The translations under genes and the position numbers were made by a program. Shown one piece after another: positions 27,530 through 35,723 of a stretch of 64,000 nt of DNA. The stretch's first letter is position 1, and the number at the start of each line of letters is the position of its first letter. The notes under the pieces are model-generated. The model was not told the origin of the DNA and did not search any database. It saw nothing but the letters and a program-made list of their open reading frames with translations. Source of the stretch: Ramlibacter cellulosilyticus (lineage in GTDB: Bacteria; Pseudomonadota; Gammaproteobacteria; Burkholderiales; Burkholderiaceae_C); the NCBI RefSeq assembly GCF_014297465.1, contig NZ_JACORT010000005.1:1-64000 (forward strand). Reading direction: 5' to 3'.

Positions 27530-27541
27530 AGACCTTGGTCG
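27530..27541. promoter_or_regulatory. GGACC-N2-GGTCC-like motif before the receiver gene
   Basis: Plus-strand AGACC TT GGTCG, two mismatches from the perfect palindrome. It ends 38 nt before the start codon, and a TAGCTT -10-like element follows about 26 bp downstream on the minus strand. Confidence 0.4.
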
Positions 27542-27571
27542 TAGGTAAAGTGAGACGCTTGTTGCAGGCCG

Positions 27572-28252
27572 CTAACCGAGCCAGGGAAGCGAGAACCGCG
27601 CCCGCTCCACCATGCGCACCAGTTCCGCGACGGAGCGCACGTGCATCTTCTCCATCGCGCGCGCGCGATGCACCTTGACGGTCTTTTCGGCGGTGCCCAG
27701 GTCCGACGCGATCTGCTTGTTCAGGCGACCGTTCATGACGTGATCGAGCACTTCGCGCTCGCGCGGCGTCAGCGAGTGCAGGCGCGACTCCGTCGCGTCC
27801 TGGTGCCGGCGCGCCATGCGCCGCACCGCGTCGTGCTGCAAGGCTGTAGTGATCGCGCGAACGAGTTCCTCCTCGTCCACGGGCTTGGTCAGGAAGTCGA
27901 CCGCGCCGTTGCGCATGGCTTCGGCGCACAGCGGCACGTCCGCGGAGCCGGTGAGGAAGATGACCGGCAGGAGCTCGCCGTCTTCCTGCAACCGGCGCTG
28001 CAGGCCGGGGCCGTCCAGGCCCGGCATGCTCACGTCCAGGAGGATGCAGCCGTGCGAATCCGGATCGTGCGTGTCCAGGAAATCCTGCGCGCTGGGATGG
28101 TCCATCGTCTCGTAGCCGCGGCTGCGCAGCAGGCGGGCCAGGGCGGCGCGGACGGCCGGATCGTCGTCGACGATGTGTACCAATGCGGGTTCGGCGCCGG
28201 CCGGAAAGTCGGCCTGGCTCGGCAAGGCCGGTCGGGTGCTGATGTAGTCCAT
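27572..28252 (-). CDS. FixJ family response regulator (receiver plus LuxR-type HTH)
   Basis: A 226-residue regulator: receiver with D73 (LLDVSMPGLDG) and Lys in LTKPVDEEE, then a LuxR-type HTH (LTPREREVLDHVMNGRLNKQ, IASDLGTAEKTVKVHRARAM). It is divergent from the MASE1 kinase by 219 bp, the likely partner, as in FixLJ or TodST-like pairs. Regulators of this class bind palindromes upstream of promoters; the GGACC-N2-GGTCC sites in this window are candidates. That link is inference. Confidence 0.9.
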   Translation of the reverse strand: MDYISTRPALPSQADFPAGAEPALVHIVDDDPAVRAALARLLRSRGYETMDHPSAQDFLDTHDPDSHGCILLDVSMPGLDGPGLQRRLQEDGELLPVIFLTGSADVPLCAEAMRNGAVDFLTKPVDEEELVRAITTALQHDAVRRMARRHQDATESRLHSLTPREREVLDHVMNGRLNKQIASDLGTAEKTVKVHRARAMEKMHVRSVAELVRMVERARFSLPWLG

Positions 28253-28358
28253 GTCGTTCCCCTTCTCCAGTTCTGGCTACCCCAACGCGGCTGTAAGAAT
28301 TTTGAATCTAGTGTAGAAGCACAATCTGCGTCGTCAAGTGGCGATGTCTTTATCCAAT

Positions 28359-28400
28359 GTTTGACTTCCGGCTCCGTCCGGAGCCTGATGTACGTCAAAC
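28359..28400. promoter_or_regulatory. Nested inverted repeat with an FNR-like anaerobox
   Basis: GTTTGAC (28359-28365) and GTCAAAC (28394-28400) enclose a 6-bp stem GGCTCC/GGAGCC with a GTCC loop (28370-28385). The right part, CTGATGTACGTCAA (28385-28398), is one base from the FNR/Anr anaerobox TTGATGTACGTCAA. It lies about 75 bp before the MASE1 kinase start. Either oxygen-linked control or an mRNA leader hairpin is possible. Confidence 0.5.
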
Positions 28401-28471
28401 AGGTGCAGGTTCGCAGGACGACCAACCCGGTACGGGGGAGCCCCGTGCCGACACCTTGCAGAAGGGGAGCG

Positions 28472-30553
28472 ATGCGCGAAGCACTGGAGATGCGCCCGAC
28501 GGGATGGCCCGATCCGGCCTGGGCGCTGCTGCGCGTCGCTGTCCTGGTGGGGGTGGGCTACTACGTGGGAGCCCGCATCGGGCTCGCCCTGACCTTCGAG
28601 CCGATGCCGGTGGCGGTGCTGTGGCCGCCCAATTCCCTGCTGCTCGCGGCACTGATCCTCACGCCCAGGCGCTGGTGGTGGGCGGCGATCGCCGGGGCGC
28701 TGCCCGCGCACCTCCTGGCGGAACTGCAGGGTGGCGTTCCCCTCGCCATGGTGCTGGGCTGGTTCGCGAGCAATGTGCTGGAGGCCGCGATCGGTGCCGC
28801 CATCGTGCTCCGCTTCTCCGAGGCGCGGGGCCTGCGCACGCTGCGCTCCGTGGTCGCCTTCTGCTGCGCCGCCCTGCTGGCCCCCTTCCTGAGCTCCTTC
28901 GTGGATGCCGGCCTGGTGCTGGCGATCGGCTGGGGCGAGGCCGAGTTCGCCACCCTGTGGCAGATGCGCTTCTACTCCAACGTGCTCGCCATCCTGATCT
29001 TCGTGCCCGTCTTCCTGGCCTGGAGCGCCGGGGAGCCGGTGCCGCTGCGCCAGGGCTCGCGCGGGCAGATCGCCGAAATCGCGGTGCTCGTCGCCGGCCT
29101 CTTCGCCGTGAGCCTCGCCGTGTTCGACTCGCGCCTGGCGCCGGGCGCCACCGCGCCGTCGCTGCTGTACCTGCCCGTGCCCTTCCTGATCTGGGCGGCG
29201 CTGCGCTTCGGCCCCGCCCTCACCAGCGCGGCCTACGCCATCGTGGCCTTTCTCGTGATCTGGGGCGCGGCGCACGGGCGGGGGCCGTTCCACGCCGCGG
29301 CGCTGGTGTACGACGCCCTGCCGATCCAGCTGTTCCTCGCCAGCCTGGCCGTGCCGCTCCTGCTGCTCGCCGCGGTCGTCGAGGAAAGGCGCGAAGCCGA
29401 ACGCCGGCTGCGCGCGTCCGAGGAACTGTTCGCCACCGCGTTCCGCCAGGGTCCCGACGCCATCGCGCTGAGCCGCGCGGCCGACGGCCTCGTCATCGAG
29501 GCCAACGACCGCTGGCTGGAGCTCCTCGGCTATCCGCTGGGCACGCGGCCGGACGCCGTCGCGCCCTTCCGCGACCACCTGGACGACGCGAGCCGCCGCC
29601 GCCTGCAGGCCATGGCCGCCGCCCCGCAGCAGGGCGCCGACCTCGAAGTCGCCATGCGCGACTGCTTCGGGCGCCAGCATGCGGTGCTGGTCGCGATGGC
29701 GCACGTGCAGGTCGCCGGCGAGCCCTGCAGCATCACCATCCTGCGCGACATCACGCAGCAGCGGCAGGCCGAGAAGGACGCGCGCGACCAGCGCCGGCAG
29801 CTCACGCACCTCACGCGCGTGGCCTCGCTGTCGGACTTCTCCAGCACCATCGCGCACGAACTGAACCAGCCGCTGACCGCCATCCTCGCCAATGCGCAGG
29901 CGGCGCTGCGCTTCCTGCAGCGCGACCCGCCCAACGTGGCGGAGATCCGCGCCATCCTCGACGAGATCGCCGACGCGGACAAGCGCGCCGGCCTGCTGAT
30001 CCACCACCTGCGCCTCCTGATGAAGAAGGGCGAGGAGGAGTTCGTGCAGGTCGACCTCAATCCGCTGGTGCGCGACGTGCTGGACTTCATCCGCGGCGAG
30101 TTCCTGCTGCGCGGCGTCGACGTGAAGACCGCCTACGGCAGCGACCTGCCGCAGGTGCGCGGCGACCGCGTGCAGCTGCAGCAGGTCGTGCTGAACCTCG
30201 TGTGCAACGCCTGCGACGCTATGCAGGGCCAGACGCAGCGCCGCGTGGTGACCCTCACGACGGCGCAGAACGCCGAAGGCGGGGTGGAGCTCACCGTGAG
30301 CGACACCGGCCCGGGCATTTCCGCCAACCAGATGGAACGCGTGTTCGAGCCGTTCTACACCACCAAGGAAAGCGGCCTCGGCATGGGCCTGGCGATCTGC
30401 CGCCGCATCGCCGCCGCGCACGGTGGCACGCTCTCGGTCCAGAGCCGCCCCGGCGAAGGCGCCACCTTCCGTTTCGTGCTGCCCGCTGTGGTTGCTGCCG
30501 CCAGCGCCTTGCGTCCGGAAGACGGTTCCAGGCGCTCCATCGCGGCCCCCTGA
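28472..30553 (+). CDS. MASE1-PAS sensor histidine kinase (FixL/TodS-like)
   Basis: A 693-residue kinase: a MASE1 membrane sensor of about eight helices (residues 15-310), a PAS domain (about 320-440, AFRQGPDAIALS and WLELLGYPLG), HisKA with H462 in IAHELNQPLTAILANAQ, and HATPase (NLVCNACDAMQ, SGLGMGLAICRRI). The H-box ELNQPL is typical of FixL-type kinases that partner with FixJ regulators. It is divergent from such a regulator, so the two form a two-component pair. GGGGAG precedes the ATG. An FNR-like box upstream hints at oxygen control. Confidence 0.9.
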   Translation: MREALEMRPTGWPDPAWALLRVAVLVGVGYYVGARIGLALTFEPMPVAVLWPPNSLLLAALILTPRRWWWAAIAGALPAHLLAELQGGVPLAMVLGWFASNVLEAAIGAAIVLRFSEARGLRTLRSVVAFCCAALLAPFLSSFVDAGLVLAIGWGEAEFATLWQMRFYSNVLAILIFVPVFLAWSAGEPVPLRQGSRGQIAEIAVLVAGLFAVSLAVFDSRLAPGATAPSLLYLPVPFLIWAALRFGPALTSAAYAIVAFLVIWGAAHGRGPFHAAALVYDALPIQLFLASLAVPLLLLAAVVEERREAERRLRASEELFATAFRQGPDAIALSRAADGLVIEANDRWLELLGYPLGTRPDAVAPFRDHLDDASRRRLQAMAAAPQQGADLEVAMRDCFGRQHAVLVAMAHVQVAGEPCSITILRDITQQRQAEKDARDQRRQLTHLTRVASLSDFSSTIAHELNQPLTAILANAQAALRFLQRDPPNVAEIRAILDEIADADKRAGLLIHHLRLLMKKGEEEFVQVDLNPLVRDVLDFIRGEFLLRGVDVKTAYGSDLPQVRGDRVQLQQVVLNLVCNACDAMQGQTQRRVVTLTTAQNAEGGVELTVSDTGPGISANQMERVFEPFYTTKESGLGMGLAICRRIAAAHGGTLSVQSRPGEGATFRFVLPAVVAAASALRPEDGSRRSIAAP

Positions 30554-30565
30554 AACGCAGCGTCC

Positions 30566-31492
30566 TCAGGCGGGGCCGAACACCGTGCGCCAGTCCCTGC
30601 GCATGCTCACGACCTGCAAGCCGAGGGACGCGGCGCGTTCCAGCGCCTCGTCCAGCGGGTTGAGCGCGAAGCCGCTGTCGTAGGCGAACTCGCGCTGGGC
30701 GTCGTCGTGGTGCAGCAGCAGCGCCAGCCGCGGCCCCGCGCCCGCCGCCACGTAGCGCAGCATGGCCAGGTCGCGGTCGGCGTTGCCGAAGGCGAGCAGC
30801 GGCCGCACGCCGATGTGGCGGGCGATGCTGCGCACCTTCTCCTCGCCTTCCACGTGGCGCTCTTCCTGCGCCAGCTTCACGAGCTGCGCCACGCCGTCGA
30901 CGTCCTCGATGCGCGTGCGCGCGCAGGTGCCGATCACCTGGTGCGGCGGGATGCCGTAGACCCGGTGCGCGATCGCGCGCACGACGCCCGAATCGCCCGC
31001 GGTCACGATGAAGGGCGTGAAGCCGTGCGCGCGCAGGAAGGCGAGCAGTTCGAGCTGCGGCAGGTAGCAGCAACTCGCGAGCGGCCGGCCGAGCCACGGA
31101 TGCGCCGCCGCCGCCAGCCACGCGGCGCAGCGCTCGGCGAAGTCGTCCAGCGGCAGGCCCGCGTGCACCACCAGCCCGAGCTGCACGATGCCGCGCCAGC
31201 CCAGCCCGTGCACGCGCGGCAGGTCCTCGCGCAGGAAGGCACTGAAGGGATGCAGGTCGCGCAAGGTGGGCCGGCGCGCGGCCAGCTGCTCCAGCCGCGT
31301 GCCGATGAAGAGCGCGTGCACGGGCAGCGGAAACTCGCAGCACAGCGTGCCGTCGTGCGCGAACACGGCGACGCGTTCGTGCGGCGGCACGTAGTACGGC
31401 CCATGCTCGTCGCACACGGCCGCCACCAGCCGCAGCAGCGCGGAGCGCGCTGCGCCGTCGTTCCAGGAAGGCAGGACGGGGGCCTGGAGCAT
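30566..31492 (-). CDS. HAD-superfamily protein lacking the nucleophile Asp
   Basis: A 308-residue protein of the HAD phosphatase (phosphoserine-phosphatase-like) family. Motif I reads VFAHDGTL at residues 43-50, where family members have VFDNDGTL: the nucleophilic Asp is Ala45, while the acid/base Asp47 and Thr49 remain. Motif II (IVTAGDSG) and motif IV (LLAFGNADRDLAML) are good. A covalent phospho-enzyme cannot form at Ala, so ordinary phosphatase activity is unlikely. It may be a binding protein or regulator. It converges with the MASE1 kinase gene, 13 bp apart. Confidence 0.8.
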   Translation of the reverse strand: MLQAPVLPSWNDGAARSALLRLVAAVCDEHGPYYVPPHERVAVFAHDGTLCCEFPLPVHALFIGTRLEQLAARRPTLRDLHPFSAFLREDLPRVHGLGWRGIVQLGLVVHAGLPLDDFAERCAAWLAAAAHPWLGRPLASCCYLPQLELLAFLRAHGFTPFIVTAGDSGVVRAIAHRVYGIPPHQVIGTCARTRIEDVDGVAQLVKLAQEERHVEGEEKVRSIARHIGVRPLLAFGNADRDLAMLRYVAAGAGPRLALLLHHDDAQREFAYDSGFALNPLDEALERAASLGLQVVSMRRDWRTVFGPA

Positions 31493-31511
31493 CCGGGCGT
31501 GCGGCCGGCCT

Positions 31512-32747
31512 TCAGATCAGCAGGCCCAGGACCGTCTTGAACACGGTCTCGAAGGGCACGGCCAGCAGCGCCACGGGCACGAAGGGGACGAGCGTGGCGC
31601 CGGCGAGCATCAGGATGTTCGTGCGGTCCAGCGGCACGAAGCGCATCTCCTTCACGCGGTCCACCACCTGGTACAGGTCGGTCGCCGCGGAGAAATCGCC
31701 GCGATCGAGCACCTCGCGCTCGACGTTGCGCCCGGGCGCGAACCATTCCTGCGCGAAGCGCAGGCCGAAGGAAGTGGAGAGCTGGCCGAACGAGCGCATG
31801 CCGCGCCGCCGCTCGGCCGCGAGCCGCGGGGCGAACACGAAGAGCGGCGCGCAGAACAGCACGACGCAGGCCGCCGCCGTGCCCGCCAGCAGGTAGCGCA
31901 TGCTGGTGAAGGGCAGGCCGTTGTGGAGGACCTGGTTGGCGACGGCCCCCGCGACGATGGCGCCGAAGGCCGCGGCCACGAAGGCGAAGCCGCGCACCGA
32001 GTAGCCGAGGAAGCCCATGCCGCCGGCGCGATCCGGGTGCTCGGGCACGATGGGCAGTTCCAGGCGCGCGACGAGGAAGAGGAAGCGCGTCCACAGCAGC
32101 AGGCGCCACAGCCAGCCCACGACCAGCACCAGCAGCAGCGGCAGGCTCACCATCGAATACCACCAGCCGGCGGCCGACAGCCGTTCCGGGTTCGCCGTGC
32201 TCCGATGCCACAGCGGCAGCTGCGACAGCGACAGCCCGTTGACCATGGTGACCACGAGCACCAGCACGGTGGCCGCCACGGCCAGCTCCAGCAGCGCGCC
32301 GTCGCGCAGGCGCCGCGTGGATTCCACGATGCGCGCGAAGCCCTCGCGCGCCGTCGACATCTCGCACATCCAGCCGAAGCGGCCCGCGATGCGGCTCAGC
32401 TCGCGCGCGGCGTAGACGTCCGCGAACAGCAGCAGCGGCCCCGCCACCCACGAGCGCGCGAACGCGCCCATGTCGGCGAGGAAGCCGATGCCGTCCGCGC
32501 GCGGCAGCAGCGTGCCGTCGATCGCGGTCAGCACGCACAGGGGCGCCCAGGTGAGGAGGACGAACACGATGCAGCGGCGCGCCGTGTGCATGCGGCCCGG
32601 CCGCAGCAGGCCCAGCCGTGCCTCCACCAGCATGGGGGGCCCCTCCATGAAGAGGTCCTCCGCCTGCGGCAGCGTCGCGACGGGGCCCTGCGGCACGGCT
32701 GCCCCGGTGTCGGCCGCGGCTTCGCGCGCGGTGTTCACGGTCGTCAT
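31512..32747 (-). CDS. Multi-pass membrane protein, unknown function
   Basis: A 411-residue integral membrane protein with about six hydrophobic segments (around 60-85, 95-115, 155-175, 195-220, 250-275, 285-310) and a C-terminal soluble portion ending in a further hydrophobic pair. No transporter motif is recognised. Start chosen at 32747 (MTTVNTAREAA). It is the first gene of a unit with the HAD-like gene, and an inverted repeat at 32806-32821 lies between it and a divergent histidine kinase-like gene. Confidence 0.65.
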   Translation of the reverse strand: MTTVNTAREAAADTGAAVPQGPVATLPQAEDLFMEGPPMLVEARLGLLRPGRMHTARRCIVFVLLTWAPLCVLTAIDGTLLPRADGIGFLADMGAFARSWVAGPLLLFADVYAARELSRIAGRFGWMCEMSTAREGFARIVESTRRLRDGALLELAVAATVLVLVVTMVNGLSLSQLPLWHRSTANPERLSAAGWWYSMVSLPLLLVLVVGWLWRLLLWTRFLFLVARLELPIVPEHPDRAGGMGFLGYSVRGFAFVAAAFGAIVAGAVANQVLHNGLPFTSMRYLLAGTAAACVVLFCAPLFVFAPRLAAERRRGMRSFGQLSTSFGLRFAQEWFAPGRNVEREVLDRGDFSAATDLYQVVDRVKEMRFVPLDRTNILMLAGATLVPFVPVALLAVPFETVFKTVLGLLI

Positions 32748-32805
32748 GGGGAGCGCCACGTCTTGTCCACGGCGGCAGGATCGCAAGGCGGCCCTGCGCG
32801 GCCTA

Positions 32806-32821
32806 TTGGACTTTTGTCCAA
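32806..32821. promoter_or_regulatory. Inverted repeat TTGGAC-N4-GTCCAA in a divergent gap
   Basis: A perfect 6-bp-arm palindrome with a TTTT centre. It sits 58 bp before the membrane-protein start and 28 bp before the kinase-like ATG at 32850. Its AT-rich core in a 102-bp divergent gap suggests an operator; the protein that binds it is unknown. Confidence 0.4.
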
Positions 32822-32849
32822 CTGGCCGCGGCACGCGGCCGGGCCGAAC

Positions 32850-33737
32850 ATGCCCGGCATGCAAGTCGCCGTGCTCTGGTCCGTCATCGCCGCCCTCGTG
32901 CTCGCCGGCGCCGCCGCGCTGCTGCGCCTGTGGCAGCTGCTGCGGGCGGCACGCGAACGCGAGGGCCAGCTCGATCGCCAGCTCGCCCACGCATGCGGCT
33001 TCGCGCTGGCGGGTCCCCTCGGCAGCTCCGGCCTGCAGGAACTCGCGCAGGCGCTGGACGCCCTGGGCGAGCGCACCGCCGCTGCGCAGTCGCTCTGCGC
33101 GCAGGGGCGGCTCGACGCGCTGCAGGAGGCGCTGCCGGAGCTCGGGGAGCGCACGGCGCAGGCGCGCGAGAACGTGCACGCGCTGCTCGCCCTCCTGCAG
33201 CCGCGGGATCGCAGCCGCGAGACCTTCGACGCCAACGACATGGCGGCGGAGGCGGTGCACCTGATCACGCCCGAAGCGAAGCGCCGCGGCATGGAGCTCG
33301 TGGTGCTGCCCTGCCCGGGCAGCGCGCTCGTGGCCGGGGAGCGTTCCGAGCTGCACCTGGTGCTGCTGCAGCTCGTGGCCAATGCGCTCGACGCGATGCA
33401 GGACACGCCCGCCGCCTTCCGGCGCGTGCTGGTCGCCACGCACGCGAGCCCCGGCGGCGTGGAGCTGCAGGTGAGCGACCGCGGCCACGGCTTCGGCGCG
33501 CGCCGGCCCGACACGCTCTTCTCCCCGTACTACACCACGCGCCAGGGCCACATGGGCCTGGGCCTCGCCGTCGCCCGCCGCGTCGTCGAGGCGCACGGCG
33601 GCCGCATCGAAGCGCGCAGGCGCGCCGGGGGCGGCGCCGTCTTCACCGTCACCCTGCCCCGCGCGGCCGCGGCGCCCCTCGCGCCGGCTCCCGCCCGGCC
33701 CCCTTCCCTCAACCCGTCCTGCGTGGTGCAGCCATGA
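32850..33737 (+). CDS. Membrane histidine-kinase-like ATPase without a clear phospho-acceptor
   Basis: A 295-residue protein: one N-terminal membrane helix (residues 5-28), a helical dimerisation-like region (35-115), and a good HATPase domain (LVANALDAMQ, SDRGHGFG, GHMGLGLAVARRVVEAHGG). The helical region holds HACGFALAGPLGSSG instead of an H-E/D-x-N/P box, so a canonical HisKA His is not seen. Its stop overlaps the next gene's start (ATGA), which encodes a FixJ-type regulator. It may phosphorylate by a divergent His, or act as a phosphatase. Confidence 0.75.
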   Translation: MPGMQVAVLWSVIAALVLAGAAALLRLWQLLRAAREREGQLDRQLAHACGFALAGPLGSSGLQELAQALDALGERTAAAQSLCAQGRLDALQEALPELGERTAQARENVHALLALLQPRDRSRETFDANDMAAEAVHLITPEAKRRGMELVVLPCPGSALVAGERSELHLVLLQLVANALDAMQDTPAAFRRVLVATHASPGGVELQVSDRGHGFGARRPDTLFSPYYTTRQGHMGLGLAVARRVVEAHGGRIEARRRAGGGAVFTVTLPRAAAAPLAPAPARPPSLNPSCVVQP

Positions 33738-34360
33738 CCGGAACCATCCACATCATCGACGACGACACCGCCGTGCGCGGCGCGCTGCAACGCGTGCTCG
33801 CTGCCGCGGGCTATGCGACGAAGTGCTATGCCGCCGCGGGCGACTACCTGCTGCCGCCCCCGGACCCGTCGCCCGGCTGCCTGCTGCTGGACGTGCAGCT
33901 CCCCGGCTTCAGCGGCCTCGACCTGCAGGACGCGCTGCCGCGGCATCCGGGCTACGAGCACCCCATCGTGTTCCTGAGCGGCGCCGACGACATCCGCGCG
34001 AGCGTGCAGGCCATGCGCGCCGGCGCGCGCGAGTTCCTCACGAAACCGGTCGACCAGGACGTGCTGGTCGCGGCCGTGGCCGATGCCGTGCAGCACGACG
34101 TGCGCATGCGCGCGCTGCGCCACGAGACCGAGGTCGCGCGCGCCCGCATCGCAGCGCTGGGCCAGCGCGAGCACCTCGTGCTCGAAGGCATTGCCTCGGG
34201 CCGCCTGCACAAGCAGCTCGCCTCCGACCTCGGCGTGAGCGAGCGCACGATCAAGGCCGACCGCGCCCGCATCATGCGCACGCTGGAGGTCGACACGCTG
34301 CCCGCGCTGCTCAAGACGCTGCGCCACGCGCAGGACGCGCACCTGTCGCACGCCCACTGA
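33734..34360 (+). CDS. FixJ/LuxR family response regulator
   Basis: A 208-residue regulator: receiver with D53 (LLLDVQLPGFSG), VFLSGADD and LTKPVDQD, then a LuxR-type HTH (LVLEGIASGRLHKQLASDLG, VSERTIKADRARIM). It is translationally coupled to the kinase-like gene, so the two should work together even though the kinase's phospho-acceptor is unclear. The HTH lead lacks the usual LTPREREV block and reads LGQREHLV. Downstream genes encode envelope proteins, possible targets. Confidence 0.87.
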   Translation: MTGTIHIIDDDTAVRGALQRVLAAAGYATKCYAAAGDYLLPPPDPSPGCLLLDVQLPGFSGLDLQDALPRHPGYEHPIVFLSGADDIRASVQAMRAGAREFLTKPVDQDVLVAAVADAVQHDVRMRALRHETEVARARIAALGQREHLVLEGIASGRLHKQLASDLGVSERTIKADRARIMRTLEVDTLPALLKTLRHAQDAHLSHAH

Positions 34361-34372
34361 GCCGGAGCCTCC

Positions 34373-35137
34373 ATGCGCCTTGCCCTCGCCACCGCCGCTG
34401 CCTCGCTCCTCCTCTCCGCCGCGCCCGCCTTCGCGCAGGCAGACACCGGGGGCCCTGCCATCGAACCCGAAGCGATGGCCGCGCTCACGCGCATGGGCCG
34501 CTACCTGCAGACGCTCAAGACCTTCAGCGTCAAGGGCGCCACCAGTTCGGAGGAAGTCCTGCCGCAAGGCCTGAAGGTGCGGTACGACCTGGTTTCCAGC
34601 ATGGAAGTCTCGCGGCCCGACCACGTGCGCGCCGAGCAGACCAGCGACCGGCGCCACCGCCAGATCGTCTACGACGGCGGCACCTTCAGCGTCTACAGCA
34701 AGTCCAGCGGCTACTACGCGCAGGCGCCGGCCACCGGCACCATCCACGAGCTGGGGAAGAAGCTGCAGGCGGACTACGCCGTGGAACTGCCGCTGCTCGA
34801 CCTCTTCGTGTGGGCCGACGAGAAGGCCGAGAAACCGGCGCTGCAGGTGGCGCGCGTGGTCGGCCTGTCCACCATCCGCGGCGTCGCCTGCGACCAGTAC
34901 GCGTTCCGCCAGGGCGACCGCGACTGGCAGGTGTGGATCCAGCGCGGCGCGCAGCCGCTGCCGCGCCGCATCGTGGTGACGGCCACGGCCAACCCGGCGC
35001 GCCCGCAGGCGATGGCCGACTACGACTGGACGCTCAACCCGCCGCTGGCCGCCGGCACCTTCAAGTTCACGCCGCCGCCGGGGGCCGTCTCGGTGCCCCT
35101 GCAGCGCGTGAAGGAGATCGCCGTGCCGAAGCGATGA
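34373..35137 (+). CDS. DUF2092 domain periplasmic protein
   Basis: A 254-residue exported protein with a signal peptide (cleavage near AFA-QA) and a DUF2092 fold related to LolA/LolB-like lipoprotein carriers. Visible features are MGRYLQTLKTFSVKG, VRPDHVRAEQTSDRRHRQ-like strands, YDGGTFSVYSKSSGYYAQAP and the ending WTLNPPLAAGTFKFTPP. It begins 12 bp after the response regulator and precedes a SYLF lipoprotein, so the three may be co-transcribed. The ligand is not known. Confidence 0.83.
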   Translation: MRLALATAAASLLLSAAPAFAQADTGGPAIEPEAMAALTRMGRYLQTLKTFSVKGATSSEEVLPQGLKVRYDLVSSMEVSRPDHVRAEQTSDRRHRQIVYDGGTFSVYSKSSGYYAQAPATGTIHELGKKLQADYAVELPLLDLFVWADEKAEKPALQVARVVGLSTIRGVACDQYAFRQGDRDWQVWIQRGAQPLPRRIVVTATANPARPQAMADYDWTLNPPLAAGTFKFTPPPGAVSVPLQRVKEIAVPKR

Positions 35138-35156
35138 GAACCAGGAAGGAAACCCC

Positions 35157-35714
35157 ATGATCGCAAGAAGACTCCTCCTCCTCGCCGGCGCCGCCACCGC
35201 GGTCGCCGGCTGCGCCACGAAGCCCGACGCCGCGCAGGCGGCCGCCAGGCGCAGCGACATCGACCGCCAGGTCGACGCCGCGCTGGCCGACCTCTACGCC
35301 AATGCGCCCGGCGCGCGAGCGGTCGCCGCCAACGCTCAGGCCATGCTCGTCTTCCCCGAAGTGTTCACCGCCGGCTTCCTGGTCGGCGGCTCGCACGGCT
35401 ACGGCGCCCTGCGCCGCGGCAACACCAGCACCGGCTACTACTCGCTGAACAGCGGCTCCGTGGGCCTGCTGGCCGGCGCGCAGACGCGCACCATGTTCAT
35501 CTTCTTCATGACGCAGGACGCGCTGAACCGCTTCCTGCAAAGCGACGGATGGACGGTGGGCGGCGATGCGTCCGTGGTGCTGGTCGACGCGGGCGGCATG
35601 GCGCGCCTCGACAAGGGCAACAGCCCGGCGATCCTCGGCCTGGTGCGCAACCAGCAGGGCTTCATGGCCAACGTCAGCCTGGACGGCACCAAGATCGGCC
35701 GCCTGCAGATCTGA
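35157..35714 (+). CDS. YSC84-type SYLF-domain lipoprotein
   Basis: A 185-residue lipoprotein (lipobox AVAGC near residue 19) with a SYLF/YSC84 domain, a lipid-binding fold. Family segments are FPEVFTAGFLVGGSHGYGAL, STGYYSLNSGSVGLLAGAQ and MFIFFMTQDALNRFL. AGGAAGGAAA precedes the ATG. Bacterial members are anchored in the envelope and their role is unclear. It sits between the DUF2092 gene and a patatin-like phospholipase, which suggests a shared function in membrane lipid handling. Confidence 0.87.
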   Translation: MIARRLLLLAGAATAVAGCATKPDAAQAAARRSDIDRQVDAALADLYANAPGARAVAANAQAMLVFPEVFTAGFLVGGSHGYGALRRGNTSTGYYSLNSGSVGLLAGAQTRTMFIFFMTQDALNRFLQSDGWTVGGDASVVLVDAGGMARLDKGNSPAILGLVRNQQGFMANVSLDGTKIGRLQI

Positions 35715-35723
35715 GCGCGGCGG

